Shown here: positions 54,901 through 62,103 of the stretch, piece by piece
Layout: each line of letters opens with the position of its first letter
Numbering within the stretch: the stretch's first letter is position 1
NCBI GenBank assembly: GCA_947454705.1
Contig: CANGKZ010000015.1
Span: 1 to 64,000, forward strand
Origin: Verrucomicrobiota bacterium
GTDB taxonomy: Bacteria > Verrucomicrobiota > Verrucomicrobiia > Limisphaerales > UBA9464
Direction: 5' to 3'
DNA: 64,000 nucleotides
Notes under the pieces: generated by a model
Database searches by the model: none
Told to the model about the DNA's origin: nothing
Seen by the model: the letters and a program-made list of their open reading frames with translations, nothing else
Made by a program: the position numbers and the translations under genes

Positions 54901-57900
54901 TGCCCGAAAACGTCGGCGGTCCCGTGGATGCCGCGGGCGAACACGATCCGTACATCGAGCTCTACAACTCCGGCACCACCACGGTGAGTCTCGACGGGCT
55001 GTACCTCTCCAATCGCTACGGGGATCTCAACCAGTGGCCCTTCCCCGCCGGCACCACCCTCGCCCCGGGTAAGTTCCTGGTCGTCTGGGCCGACGGCCAG
55101 ACCGCGCAATCCACCGCCGCCGAGCTGCACGCCAACTTCCGCCTCACTCCGGGTACCGGCTCGGTGGCGCTGGTCCGGCAGGCCGATGTCTCCGCGGTGC
55201 TCGACTACGTGGACTACAGCGAGCTCTCGGCCGGACGCAGCCTCGGATCGATTCCCGACGGTGAACCCCGCAACCGGCGTCCGCTGTTCCATCCCACCCT
55301 GAGTGCCGCAAATGATCCGGCATTCCCGAAGGTGCAGATCACCGTCAATGAGCTGATGGCCGCCAACACGCAGACGTTGCTGGATCCCTCCACGGGCAAG
55401 TTCGAGGATTGGTTCGAGCTCTACAACGCCGGCACCAACACCGTCGATCTCACCGGGTACATGCTCACCCGCGATGTCACCGATCCCGGCCAGTTCACCA
55501 TCCCGCCCGGATTCATCCTGCAACCCGGCGCGTTCCTGCTGGTCTGGGCGGACAAGACCTCCAAGTCCAACGCACCGCCCTACGCGCAACTGCACACCAA
55601 CTTCAAACTGAGCAAAACCGGAGGACAACTCGCCTTCTTCTCTCCGGACAGCACGCTCATCGAAAGCGTCAACTGGGACGTCCAAACCAACGACGTGAGC
55701 ATCGGCCGCATCCCCGATGGCGCGGAAGGCCCTCTCACTCCGCTCGAACCTCCGTCACCCGCCGCCGCGAATTCCATCATCGGTGGCAACCGTCCGCCGG
55801 TCATAGCCGCCATTCCGGCGCAAAGCCTCAACGAACTCACACCGCTTCGACTCCAAGTCGCCGCAACCGATCCCGACACCAACCAGATCCTCACCTACGC
55901 CCTCGGTGCGGGCGCACCGGCCGGGGCATCGATCGACTCCGCCAGCGGATTGCTCGCCTGGACTCCCACCGAGGAACAAGGCCCGGGCACCTTCGTGATT
56001 CCGATCACGGTCAGCGACAACGGCGCACCGCGTCGCGTGGTGGTTTCCCGCGTCACCGTCAATGTCGCCGAGGTCAATCAAGCCCCGCATCTTGAACCCA
56101 TCGCCGACGCCTCGATCAACGAAGGCGTCCTCTACACCTTCACCGCCGTGGCATCGGACCCCGATCGCCCCGCGAACACCCTTACCTTCAGCCTCGCTCC
56201 CGGCGCACCGGCCGGCGCAGCCATTGATCCCGTCACCGGACAATTCACCTGGACTCCCACCGAAGCCCAGGGCCCCGGCGGATACAACCTCACGGTCCGT
56301 GTGACCGACAACGGCGTGCCTCCGTTGGAAGATTCCATTCGCTTCACCCTCGCGGTTCGCGAAGTGAACAACGCGCCGCTCTTCACCACCGTCGGCCCCC
56401 AATCGGTGAACGAAGGCGAGACCCTGAAAGTAACTCTCAGCGCGGCCGATCCGGACAGTCCGCCGGCCGCAATCCAGTACTCACTCGAAGGCAACGTGCC
56501 CGCGGGCATGACTCTCGATTCCGCCACCGGCATGATCACCTGGACGCCCACGGAAGCCCAGGGCCCGGGCACCTACGTCCTTATCGCCCGCGCCACCGAG
56601 AACAATGCCGACCGACTCTCCGTCGCGCAGTCGTTCGGCGTGACCGTTCGCGAAGTGAACCAACCGCCGTCGCTCGCTCCGTTGAAGGATTTCTCCGTCG
56701 AGAACGGCGCAACCATCGCCTTCACTGCCAGCGCCACCGATCCCGACCTGCCCGCGCAGCGCCTCAGTTTCAGCCTTGGTACAGGGACTCCCGCGGGTGC
56801 GACGCTCGACGCGCAGACCGGCGAATTCCTCTGGCAGACTCCGCCCGATGCCGACGCCACCACCAACCGCATCACCGTGGTGGTTACCGACGACGGTCCC
56901 GGCACGCTCAACCAGTCGGCCACGTTCACCGTCATCACCCGTCCCCGGTTCAGCGCCGTGATCCACGAGATCATGCATCACCCGTCGGTCAGTGGTGCCG
57001 GCTACATCGAACTGTTCAATCCGTCATCGGTCACCACGCAATCCCTCGGCGGATTGCACCTCTCCGGCGCGACGCTCGATTACGTCTTCCCCGCCGGGAC
57101 CGTCTTGAAGCCCGGACAATTCCTCGTGGTTGCGGAGAACACCGTGGTCTTCAAATCCACCTACGGCTCCACCATTCCCGTTTTGGGCAACTGGAGCGGA
57201 TCCATTGATCCCAACGGCACACGCCTCGGAATCTACGATACCAGCGCCGCGGGTGCCCCGCGTCCGCTCACCGAACTCAACTTCCGGTCCGCGCTTCCAT
57301 GGCCCGCAGAGGCCAACACCGGCGCTTCCCTGCAGTTGATCGATGCCCGACGCGACCCCACCCGCGTCGGCAACTGGGCCACCGGCAGCACCGCCAGCGC
57401 CAACGGATGGCAGCGCGCCGTGGTAACCGGCAAGGCCACGAGCTCGGTGCTCTACATGTACCTCGAGAACATTGGCGAAGCCTTCATCGATGACGTGCGC
57501 CTGGTCGCCGGAACCGATCCCGATGCCAGCCCGAACCTCCTCGACAACGGCGATTTCGAATCCGCATTCCCGGGTCCGTGGACGGTGTCCGACAACCTGA
57601 AAACTTCCGCACTTACTTCCGTCTCGCCTCACTCGGGCAAGAACGCGCTGCATCTCGTTTCCACCGCGCCAGGAACCACCCGTGCCTCCTCGGTGTTCCA
57701 GGATTTGTCCGGAACCCGCCCGCTCACCACGGACGCCGTCTACACCCTCAGCTTCTGGTACCTGCCCAACACAAACGGAGGCAAACTCACCCTCCGCCTC
57801 TCCGGCGCGCCGGGATCCGCTGCACCTATTTTGGTCAGTCAGGACCTCAAGCCCACCGTCGTCCCGGTGGCCCGCTTTACCCCGGGCACCAACAACAGCA

Positions 57901-58877
57901 CCGCCGCGGCGTTGGCCGAATTCCCGCCGGTGTGGATCAACGAAGTGCTCGCCGAGAATTCAAGCAGCATTGCCGATTCCAAGGGCCGGCGCGGTCCGTG
58001 GATTGAACTCGTGAACACCGGTGCCTTGCCCGTCTCGCTCGATGGATGGTCGCTCAGCGCCGCCTACACCAACCTCGCCGCATGGACCTTCCCCGCCGGA
58101 ACCGTCGTCCCGGCAGGCCAGTACCTGATCGTGTTTGCCGATGGAAACGCCGCCGACTCGACGCCAACCGAGCCCCACACCTCGTTCCGACTCACTGCGG
58201 TTCAGGGATCGGTGGCGCTCTCGCGTCCGCAACTCGGAACGGTCGGCGTGGTCGACTACCTCGACTATTCGGGAACCGCACCCGATCGCTCCTACGGCCG
58301 CGATCCGCTCGACTTCCCCCTGGCTTCGGGCCTTTTGGTCGCCGCAACCCCGGGGAATTCGAATGGAACCGTCACCAGCAATCATCGACCGATCCTCAAT
58401 CGCGTGGCGGATCGCGTGGTGCTGGTGGGAACTCCGGTGGATCTCCAATTCGTGGCCACCGATCCCGACGCGGGACAATCCCTCACCTACACGCTCGCGA
58501 CGCAAATCGCCGGAGCCTCGCTCAATCCGTCCAACGGGCACTTCCAATGGACTCCCACCTCAGCGCAGGTGGGACTGGTGACGCTCCGGGTTCAAGTGAC
58601 CGACAACGGGGCACCTCCGCTGTCCGATGAAACCTCGGTGCAATTCCAGGTGAGTGTCTCCGACTCGTTCGAGATCAGCGCACGAAGCGTCGCGCCGGAC
58701 CGGATCGAACTCCGCTGGCCGGCCGAGGTGGGATCGCGCTACCGGGTGGAATCGCGCGATACCGTGACTGGCACCTGGAAGCTGCTCTCGGAAGTGACCG
58801 CCACGGGCACGAGCGCAACATTCCAGGAGCAGGTGTCCGGCACGGCCACGCGGTTTTACCGGATCGTGCTCCCGTAA
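48945..58877 (+). CDS. giant multidomain surface protein with lamin-tail, CotH kinase, PA14 and Ig-like domains
   Basis: 3,310 aa from the ATG at 48945, with an N-terminal signal (WLPGMAALGLCLSTGVGL). Approximate domains: PA14 55-210 (MHGYIVPPVTGDYTFWI), Ig-like 215-295, SbsA-like 298-385, a concanavalin-like 434-562, lamin-tail domains near 597, 762 and 892, a beta-sandwich near 1090, an Ig-like 1216-1320, a CotH kinase-like domain 1329-1670 (DRVLGNWDSW, PWVLMPWDIDFTLG), lamin-tail domains near 1808, 1979 and 2131, four putative-Ig repeats 2284-2665 (each with TWTPTEAQGPG or a variant), a lamin-tail near 2670, a sandwich near 2842, a lamin-tail near 2996, one more Ig repeat at 3145, and a terminal module ending FYRIVLP. 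It is presumably exported and may bind or modify extracellular polymers; CotH kinases phosphorylate proteins. No sorting tail of PEP-CTERM type. Confidence 0.93.
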   Translation: MPVPTQHCSRFRTSELPVVAPARWTRWLPGMAALGLCLSTGVGLPVKAGSILREVFRGIGGSTLADLTNSPAYPNSPSQTNLVTTFFESPSNFDEAYGQRMHGYIVPPVTGDYTFWIATDDAGGLFLSTDDDPANAVQIAAVLGYTAPRAWDVEPGQKSNPIRLEAGRNYYISALQKEGGGGDNLAVRWKRPDGVDQGPIPATYLLPYGTAISAPSISASPTNTTAVEGQIASFSVQVRNKDQVSYQWNRNGNPIPGATTRVLSFGPVSLDDKGAKFSATVWNALGTNVSGDGVLDVTPDVTAPLLISASNLGTAAIQLRFNEAVSAASATVASNYKISPDTAVLAASLGSDPTQVLLTTASLTPGVEYTITLSGIEDTARTPNAVAAGTVFRFKVLELFSQPIGTSTAAIERISPSAFNLSGGTGDIGGTTDRFQYAWEKRSGNFDVQVRVADLGILDPFSKAGLMVRSDITANASFAAVFSASAQVGSAFTSRASTGATATSAGRFPVNYPQSWLRLRRAGNVFTGYASLDGIGWYQLGTATVTVPTTVYLGLALSSGSTTDPSVAQFRDYGATTSFAVAGIPTTREPLGPSSRRTGLVFSEIMYHPRNPAGVTNNLEYIEISNAGSIFEDISGWTIHGGIDFQFPPKTVIPASGILVVAKDPEAIQRTYGITNVTGPFTGALNNAGDSLTLSDTFGATKLKMSYGSSGPWPASADGAGHSLILARASYGENDPRAWSQSELIGGTPGRLDAILPFAQRGVVINEFLAHPKDPAGAFIELYNPTGSAIDLAGCVLSPDPLASGYRIPAGTSIAARGYLQFPAAQLGFSPEAAGGTLYLINPETTRVIDSIRYDDQELEVAFGRSPDGAPTVRRLSAATQGASNAPWKVEDVVINEIMYAPISGDADDEFIELHNRSSKTVDLTGWRFVDGIDFKIPSGTTLPAGGFLVIAHNRDRLLTNYPNLTTANTVGGFSKSIPNGGRIALASADLLSTTNTLGEVQSSTLHPVVSEVTFVNGGRWGKYSNRGGSSLELVDPRGDLLRPSSWADSDETTKAAWTSFTYTGPVDNANTGFSMNRLYLLMQGLGECLVDDVSVSRAGSTNLLSNGGFESGSTGWTITGDHSASALESTGAANGNFSLHLRATGHGDTGINSVRGAMTAAIPASGSVTLACSTRWLAGWPEILVRVRGNGIEMPVRLNVPKNLGTPGLPNSRRVDNAGPAIFDVTHTPALPKASEPVVISARVSDPDGLSRVVARYRLDASLSTTDLVLHDDGVGGDQVAGDGIYSATLSGRTAGTTAAFRIIATDAAATPATEIFPGTNLISVGLPYPEAYIRWDDPQPVGSFAHYHLWSSSATEAKRNGALNNTYRDATLVYGNFRAMYNVGFRDKGSPFHGGAGSFALTGPDDEPLLGTTDRVFRTTGNGDREETALRNQLCAWIGRQMSIPYLHSHYMQLFRNGGQVYNLMQDEENPSGSYAKSWFPNSGEGDLYKIAVWFEFQDDNSNFNSISATLDDFKTTGGARKLARYRWNWQTRTIGGTANNYTNIFNLVALANDTTTNFVSNLLPVVDAEEWMRVLVYDRVLGNWDSWTFSVGQNMYALKQDNGPWVLMPWDIDFTLGLGNAANDSLFVNNEDGVMVRWFNTPAIRRMMWRAYRTAANGPLLPENFTPVIDARRTQLLRNAVSSLSAPSSVISYLNQRRTYIQSQLQASEPAAFAITSNNGSDYTSSTATTTIRGTAPFSIVGIAVNDVPYPVTWVDQGTFSISVPLTAAVNPLRLTGLDQSGNAIPGFSKQITVSYPGAIPQAKDFVVINEIHYNPIEPNASFVELYNRSTTTPFDLSGMRFQGLSLTIPDGTLIPANGYLVFAKNRASFAGVFGATVPVAGEFGGSLDNNGEHLKLYVPAGLGGTNDLIITDVRYSSRAPWTTNANGFGPSLQLIDPSQGSWRVANWTTTATNAVVRATPGKINNTRATLQPFPSLWINEVLPENVGGPVDAAGEHDPYIELYNSGTTTVSLDGLYLSNRYGDLNQWPFPAGTTLAPGKFLVVWADGQTAQSTAAELHANFRLTPGTGSVALVRQADVSAVLDYVDYSELSAGRSLGSIPDGEPRNRRPLFHPTLSAANDPAFPKVQITVNELMAANTQTLLDPSTGKFEDWFELYNAGTNTVDLTGYMLTRDVTDPGQFTIPPGFILQPGAFLLVWADKTSKSNAPPYAQLHTNFKLSKTGGQLAFFSPDSTLIESVNWDVQTNDVSIGRIPDGAEGPLTPLEPPSPAAANSIIGGNRPPVIAAIPAQSLNELTPLRLQVAATDPDTNQILTYALGAGAPAGASIDSASGLLAWTPTEEQGPGTFVIPITVSDNGAPRRVVVSRVTVNVAEVNQAPHLEPIADASINEGVLYTFTAVASDPDRPANTLTFSLAPGAPAGAAIDPVTGQFTWTPTEAQGPGGYNLTVRVTDNGVPPLEDSIRFTLAVREVNNAPLFTTVGPQSVNEGETLKVTLSAADPDSPPAAIQYSLEGNVPAGMTLDSATGMITWTPTEAQGPGTYVLIARATENNADRLSVAQSFGVTVREVNQPPSLAPLKDFSVENGATIAFTASATDPDLPAQRLSFSLGTGTPAGATLDAQTGEFLWQTPPDADATTNRITVVVTDDGPGTLNQSATFTVITRPRFSAVIHEIMHHPSVSGAGYIELFNPSSVTTQSLGGLHLSGATLDYVFPAGTVLKPGQFLVVAENTVVFKSTYGSTIPVLGNWSGSIDPNGTRLGIYDTSAAGAPRPLTELNFRSALPWPAEANTGASLQLIDARRDPTRVGNWATGSTASANGWQRAVVTGKATSSVLYMYLENIGEAFIDDVRLVAGTDPDASPNLLDNGDFESAFPGPWTVSDNLKTSALTSVSPHSGKNALHLVSTAPGTTRASSVFQDLSGTRPLTTDAVYTLSFWYLPNTNGGKLTLRLSGAPGSAAPILVSQDLKPTVVPVARFTPGTNNSTAAALAEFPPVWINEVLAENSSSIADSKGRRGPWIELVNTGALPVSLDGWSLSAAYTNLAAWTFPAGTVVPAGQYLIVFADGNAADSTPTEPHTSFRLTAVQGSVALSRPQLGTVGVVDYLDYSGTAPDRSYGRDPLDFPLASGLLVAATPGNSNGTVTSNHRPILNRVADRVVLVGTPVDLQFVATDPDAGQSLTYTLATQIAGASLNPSNGHFQWTPTSAQVGLVTLRVQVTDNGAPPLSDETSVQFQVSVSDSFEISARSVAPDRIELRWPAEVGSRYRVESRDTVTGTWKLLSEVTATGTSATFQEQVSGTATRFYRIVLP

Positions 58878-58892
58878 GCGGAACTCAGCGGA

Positions 58893-60008
58893 TCAAGCCG
58901 CCCGGTTGGCGCGCCACAACAACCAGGCGCCGACGCCCTGGAAGAGAAAATTCGGGATCCAGAAGATCCACTCGGGATGCAACCCCGGGTGGGTCTCCAT
59001 GGCCTGTCCCAACACGACGAACGAGTAGTAAATCGCCAACAAAAACAACGCCATCCCCACGCCGATGTTGGTCTCGCGCCGATGCGTCCGGATGCCCAGC
59101 GGGATTCCAATCAGGGTGAAGCCAATGCACGCGAAGGAAAACGCCACCTGCCGGTGCATCTGCACGTCGATGGGCGTCAAATCGATCCCTTGGGCGCGCC
59201 GAGCGCGGCGCTCCTGCGCCAGCTGACGAAAGGTCATTTCATTGTACTTCAGCGCCTTCGGCTCACCGGCCCCGAAACGCTCCGGCACATAGGTGAACTC
59301 CTCCATGCGGAACGGCTGCCATCCGTTCTGCCCCAAGGTCACGCCATTCAAATCACGGAACACCAGCGAAGGTTTCTCCAGAGGCTTTCCGGGGATGATC
59401 TCGGCCTCGCGGGCGTTGACGATCTGGTTCTCCACCCGTTGCATCACCCCGCCTTCCAAGCGATTGGTGGTGCCGGAAATTAGAATGTCTCGAAGCTGAT
59501 TTCCCCTGACTTCACGCGCGTACAACGTGAATCCATCGCCCAGCGACACGAAGCGTCCCTCGGGAATGAGCGAAGCCAGCGGTTGCTGAAACACGGAATC
59601 CCGTAGCGCCTTGAACGCCACACGTGACGAAGGGGCGATCTCCAAATTGATCCACGCGCACAAGCCGCTGAGCACCACCGACAGCGCGAGCACGGGCGAA
59701 ACCAGAGCGATGAGACTAACGCCGGCCGACTTCACAGCGGTCAATTCCTGATCCGCACTGAAGCGTCCAAACACCAGCAGCGACGCGGTGAGCAGCCCGA
59801 TTGGCAGCGAGAACGCGAGCACGAACGGAATCAGCAGCGCCAGGGCCCGCACCAACAGCCAGGGGGAGGAATGCCCTTGCGCGACGAATTCCAAGAGATC
59901 CCGCAGCACATTGCCAAGCAGGAGCACCATCGTGAACACCGCGACGGTGATCACGGTGGAGGCAAGGACTTGCGAAACGATATAGCGATGAAGCGTGCGC
60001 ATGGACAA
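58893..60008 (-). CDS. LptF/LptG family permease (YjgP/YjgQ)
   Basis: 371 aa. Three spans at the N-terminus (LASTVITVAVFTMVLLLGNV, LLVRALALLIPFVLAFSLPI, SLIALVSPVLALSVVLSGL), a periplasmic beta-jellyroll of about 180 residues and three spans at the C-terminus (VAFSFACIGFTLIGIPLGI and after). IGLLTASLLVFGRFSADQELTAVKSAG is the family signature. LptF and LptG extract LPS from the inner membrane with LptB and pass it to the Lpt bridge, so an LPS-like outer membrane is implied. I cannot tell F from G. Tail-to-tail with the giant gene, 15 bp apart. Confidence 0.93.
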   Translation of the reverse strand: MSMRTLHRYIVSQVLASTVITVAVFTMVLLLGNVLRDLLEFVAQGHSSPWLLVRALALLIPFVLAFSLPIGLLTASLLVFGRFSADQELTAVKSAGVSLIALVSPVLALSVVLSGLCAWINLEIAPSSRVAFKALRDSVFQQPLASLIPEGRFVSLGDGFTLYAREVRGNQLRDILISGTTNRLEGGVMQRVENQIVNAREAEIIPGKPLEKPSLVFRDLNGVTLGQNGWQPFRMEEFTYVPERFGAGEPKALKYNEMTFRQLAQERRARRAQGIDLTPIDVQMHRQVAFSFACIGFTLIGIPLGIRTHRRETNIGVGMALFLLAIYYSFVVLGQAMETHPGLHPEWIFWIPNFLFQGVGAWLLWRANRAA

Positions 60009-60074
60009 ACCGGGCGGAAGCCTGGTCGGAATCGAACTGCTGGGACGCTACTGAAGAACGAGCCCCTGAAAAAC

Positions 60075-60103
60075 AAAAAGGCCGCGTGAAAACACGCGGC
60101 CTT
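60075..60103 (-). terminator. Rho-independent terminator of the 60135-60860 gene
   Basis: An 11-bp perfect stem (AAGGCCGCGTG with its complement, 60078-60088 and 60093-60103), a TTTT loop on the minus strand and five Ts. It ends the minus-strand choice-of-anchor gene 31 bp upstream. Confidence 0.92.
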
Positions 60104-60134
60104 GAAAAACCCTTGTACCAGCTGGTTAGCCCAA

Positions 60135-60860
60135 TCAGGCAACCTTGTCGCTGGCCTTGCGGGACCGGCGATAGCCAAGGAAACCAACCAGAGCCACGGC
60201 ACCGATGGAGCCGTAGGTGGACGCTTCAGGCACTTCGCTCACAAACGGAGTGTAGGTGTACTCAAGCAGGACCGAAGCTCCAGCAACGGCAGTCGCCGAC
60301 ACCTGAAGATTCGAAGGTCCCTGGCCGAAGGAAATCCCAGTGGCTGTCAACGGAAGCGAAATCGTTCCAGCACCCGTGAAAAGCGCCAGATCGCCTCCGG
60401 ATGTAAACGTATTGTTGTTGGAAGCAGTGCTGGTGGTCGGCGAAAAAGTCACACCAGAGGTGCCAGCGGAATCAGTCACTCCGTCGTAGGCAAGAAGGTT
60501 CGCCGAGTTGTTAACTTCAGGAACGGTAACCACCAGGTCGGAAAGACTGGGACGCTTCAACCGGAGTGTGGCGTCAGTCGTGACCTGCAAGGTGGCAGGC
60601 TGGCTGTCAAGATTTTCAGCCTTCTGCGTGGCAATCAACGTTCCGTCCAAGGTGAGCTTGATGGAAACCAAGGTGCCCAATGAAGGGTTGAACAACGGCA
60701 GCACGATCGAGGTGCCGTTGGGAAAGGGGAGGGTCGAAGTTCCGCCGGCCAAGGGGAACGTCGCAGTGTAGGAATCGACCGCAGCAACAGCGACATTCGC
60801 CGAGAGCGCCAACATTCCGAGGGCGAGACCAATTTGAGTACGATTAACAGGGGACTTCAT
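60135..60860 (-). CDS. choice-of-anchor E-like secreted protein with PEP-CTERM-type tail
   Basis: 241 aa from the ATG at 60860 (an earlier in-frame codon at 60899 is less likely). Signal peptide GLALGMLALSANVAVA. The mature part has FNPSLGTLVSIKLTLDGTLI, the pattern of the choice-of-anchor E domain. The tail reads VPEASTYGSIGAVALVGFLG then YRRSRKASDKVA: a membrane span and basic end like PEP-CTERM, but with P-E-A in place of P-E-P. Similar to the next gene over its whole length, so the two are tandem duplicates. No function known. Confidence 0.88.
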   Translation of the reverse strand: MKSPVNRTQIGLALGMLALSANVAVAAVDSYTATFPLAGGTSTLPFPNGTSIVLPLFNPSLGTLVSIKLTLDGTLIATQKAENLDSQPATLQVTTDATLRLKRPSLSDLVVTVPEVNNSANLLAYDGVTDSAGTSGVTFSPTTSTASNNNTFTSGGDLALFTGAGTISLPLTATGISFGQGPSNLQVSATAVAGASVLLEYTYTPFVSEVPEASTYGSIGAVALVGFLGYRRSRKASDKVA

Positions 60861-61212
60861 GGTGGTATGGGTTTTTCTAACGGCGTCATGATTACTCATT
60901 TAGTACCCCCCCTCAATCGGGAAGTCGCCTTCCCTAGTCCGAACGTGTCTAGGAGAACTCCTGATTCACGTACCAACTTTGAGTCACTCACCCCACGAGG
61001 AACACCCCGCAAGAGCCACCGAAAGACAATTCTCAAGCGTCCCGGTCCGAGCAATTCCTCCGAAACTGAGGCGTGGCTAGCGGCCACCGACTACTCCCCA
61101 ACCTCGATCAACAGGTCGAACGAAGATCAGTACCCTCCCCCCGGAACACCGCCGTGTTCGGAATCGAGCTTTCCCGTTTCCCGCGAAGACGGCCCAAGCA
61201 ACCCGGGAAAAC
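60861..61212. other. 352-bp non-coding interval between the duplicate genes
   Basis: It should contain the promoter of the 60135-60860 gene. I see no clear -10/-35 pair and no gene. The right part leads into the terminator of the upstream duplicate. Confidence 0.55.
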
Positions 61213-61245
61213 AAAAAGGGCCGCACCCGTAAGGCGCGGCCCTTT
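61213..61245 (-). terminator. Rho-independent terminator of the 61267-61983 gene
   Basis: A 10-bp stem (AAAGGGCCGC at 61215-61224 with its complement at 61236-61245) is followed on the minus strand by five Ts. It lies 22 bp after the stop codon. Confidence 0.92.
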
Positions 61246-61266
61246 GAAAGTTAGTTACCAACAACC

Positions 61267-61983
61267 TCAGGCAGTCTGAACGGCCTTACGACGCGCCCGG
61301 CGATAGCCGAGGAATCCGGCGACCGTGACAGCACCGATGGATCCGTAGGTCGAAGCCTCGGGAACCGGAGCAGCGGTGGAGTAGGTGTAGGTGACCGAAG
61401 CGGTCGTGAAGCCGACCAAGCCTGCATTCACAGTCAGGTTCGAAGGACCTTCACCGAACGAGATACCACTTCCGACCACAGGCAGCGCGATCGTTCCAGC
61501 ACCCGTAAAGAGCGCCAAATCGGTGGACGAAGTGAAGGCCGAAGTGTCGGACTTCGTCGTTACCACCGGGGTAAAGGTAATACCGGATACGCCAGCAAAA
61601 TCAGCGTTTCCGTCAAACGCAGCGAGGTTGGCGGAATTGATCAGCTGGGGCTGGGTAATCACCAGCGTGGAGTTATCAGGACGCTTCAGGGTGATCGTTC
61701 CCTGAGTCGTAATCTGCAGTGTGGCAGGAGCCGAATCCAAGTTCTCACCACGCTGAGTGGCAGTCATGCTGCCAAACAAAGTGATCGAGACCGAGGTGAG
61801 CGTTCCGCCAGACACATTGAACTTCGGCAGCGTGAGCGTGCTGTTCAATGGAAAATTCTGAGTCCCAGAAGCGGGGAAAGAGGCCGAATAGGGCCCATCG
61901 GTAAGCGCGAGAGCGCTTGCCGACGTCAAAAGGAGGGCAGCGACTGCCAGCGTCGGTTTCATGAGCGGGGAGAACTTGTTCAT
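61267..61983 (-). CDS. choice-of-anchor E-like secreted protein with PEP-CTERM-type tail, paralogue
   Basis: 238 aa. Signal peptide LAVAALLLTSASALA. LPKFNVSGGTLTSVSITLFG is the anchor-E pattern; TDLALFTGAGTIALPVVGSG and ISFGEGPSNL match the neighbour almost word for word. The tail reads VPEASTYGSIGAVTVAGFLG then YRRARRKAVQTA, again with P-E-A. The two proteins are about half identical by eye. The conservation of the tail, higher than in the body, suggests that the exosortase in this organism accepts the PEA form. Upstream DNA (61984-62103) is AT-richer and likely holds its promoter. Confidence 0.9.
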   Translation of the reverse strand: MNKFSPLMKPTLAVAALLLTSASALALTDGPYSASFPASGTQNFPLNSTLTLPKFNVSGGTLTSVSITLFGSMTATQRGENLDSAPATLQITTQGTITLKRPDNSTLVITQPQLINSANLAAFDGNADFAGVSGITFTPVVTTKSDTSAFTSSTDLALFTGAGTIALPVVGSGISFGEGPSNLTVNAGLVGFTTASVTYTYSTAAPVPEASTYGSIGAVTVAGFLGYRRARRKAVQTA

Positions 61984-62103
61984 TTGCAGGGTTGTTTCGG
62001 TAACTAACTAACTTGGTGTTGTATCGGACAGGGGAGGCAAAAACTCAAATAAAAATTTCCCGCGTTACACCCACCCCATGCTAGGAGATTTACCTAGGCG
62101 CGT

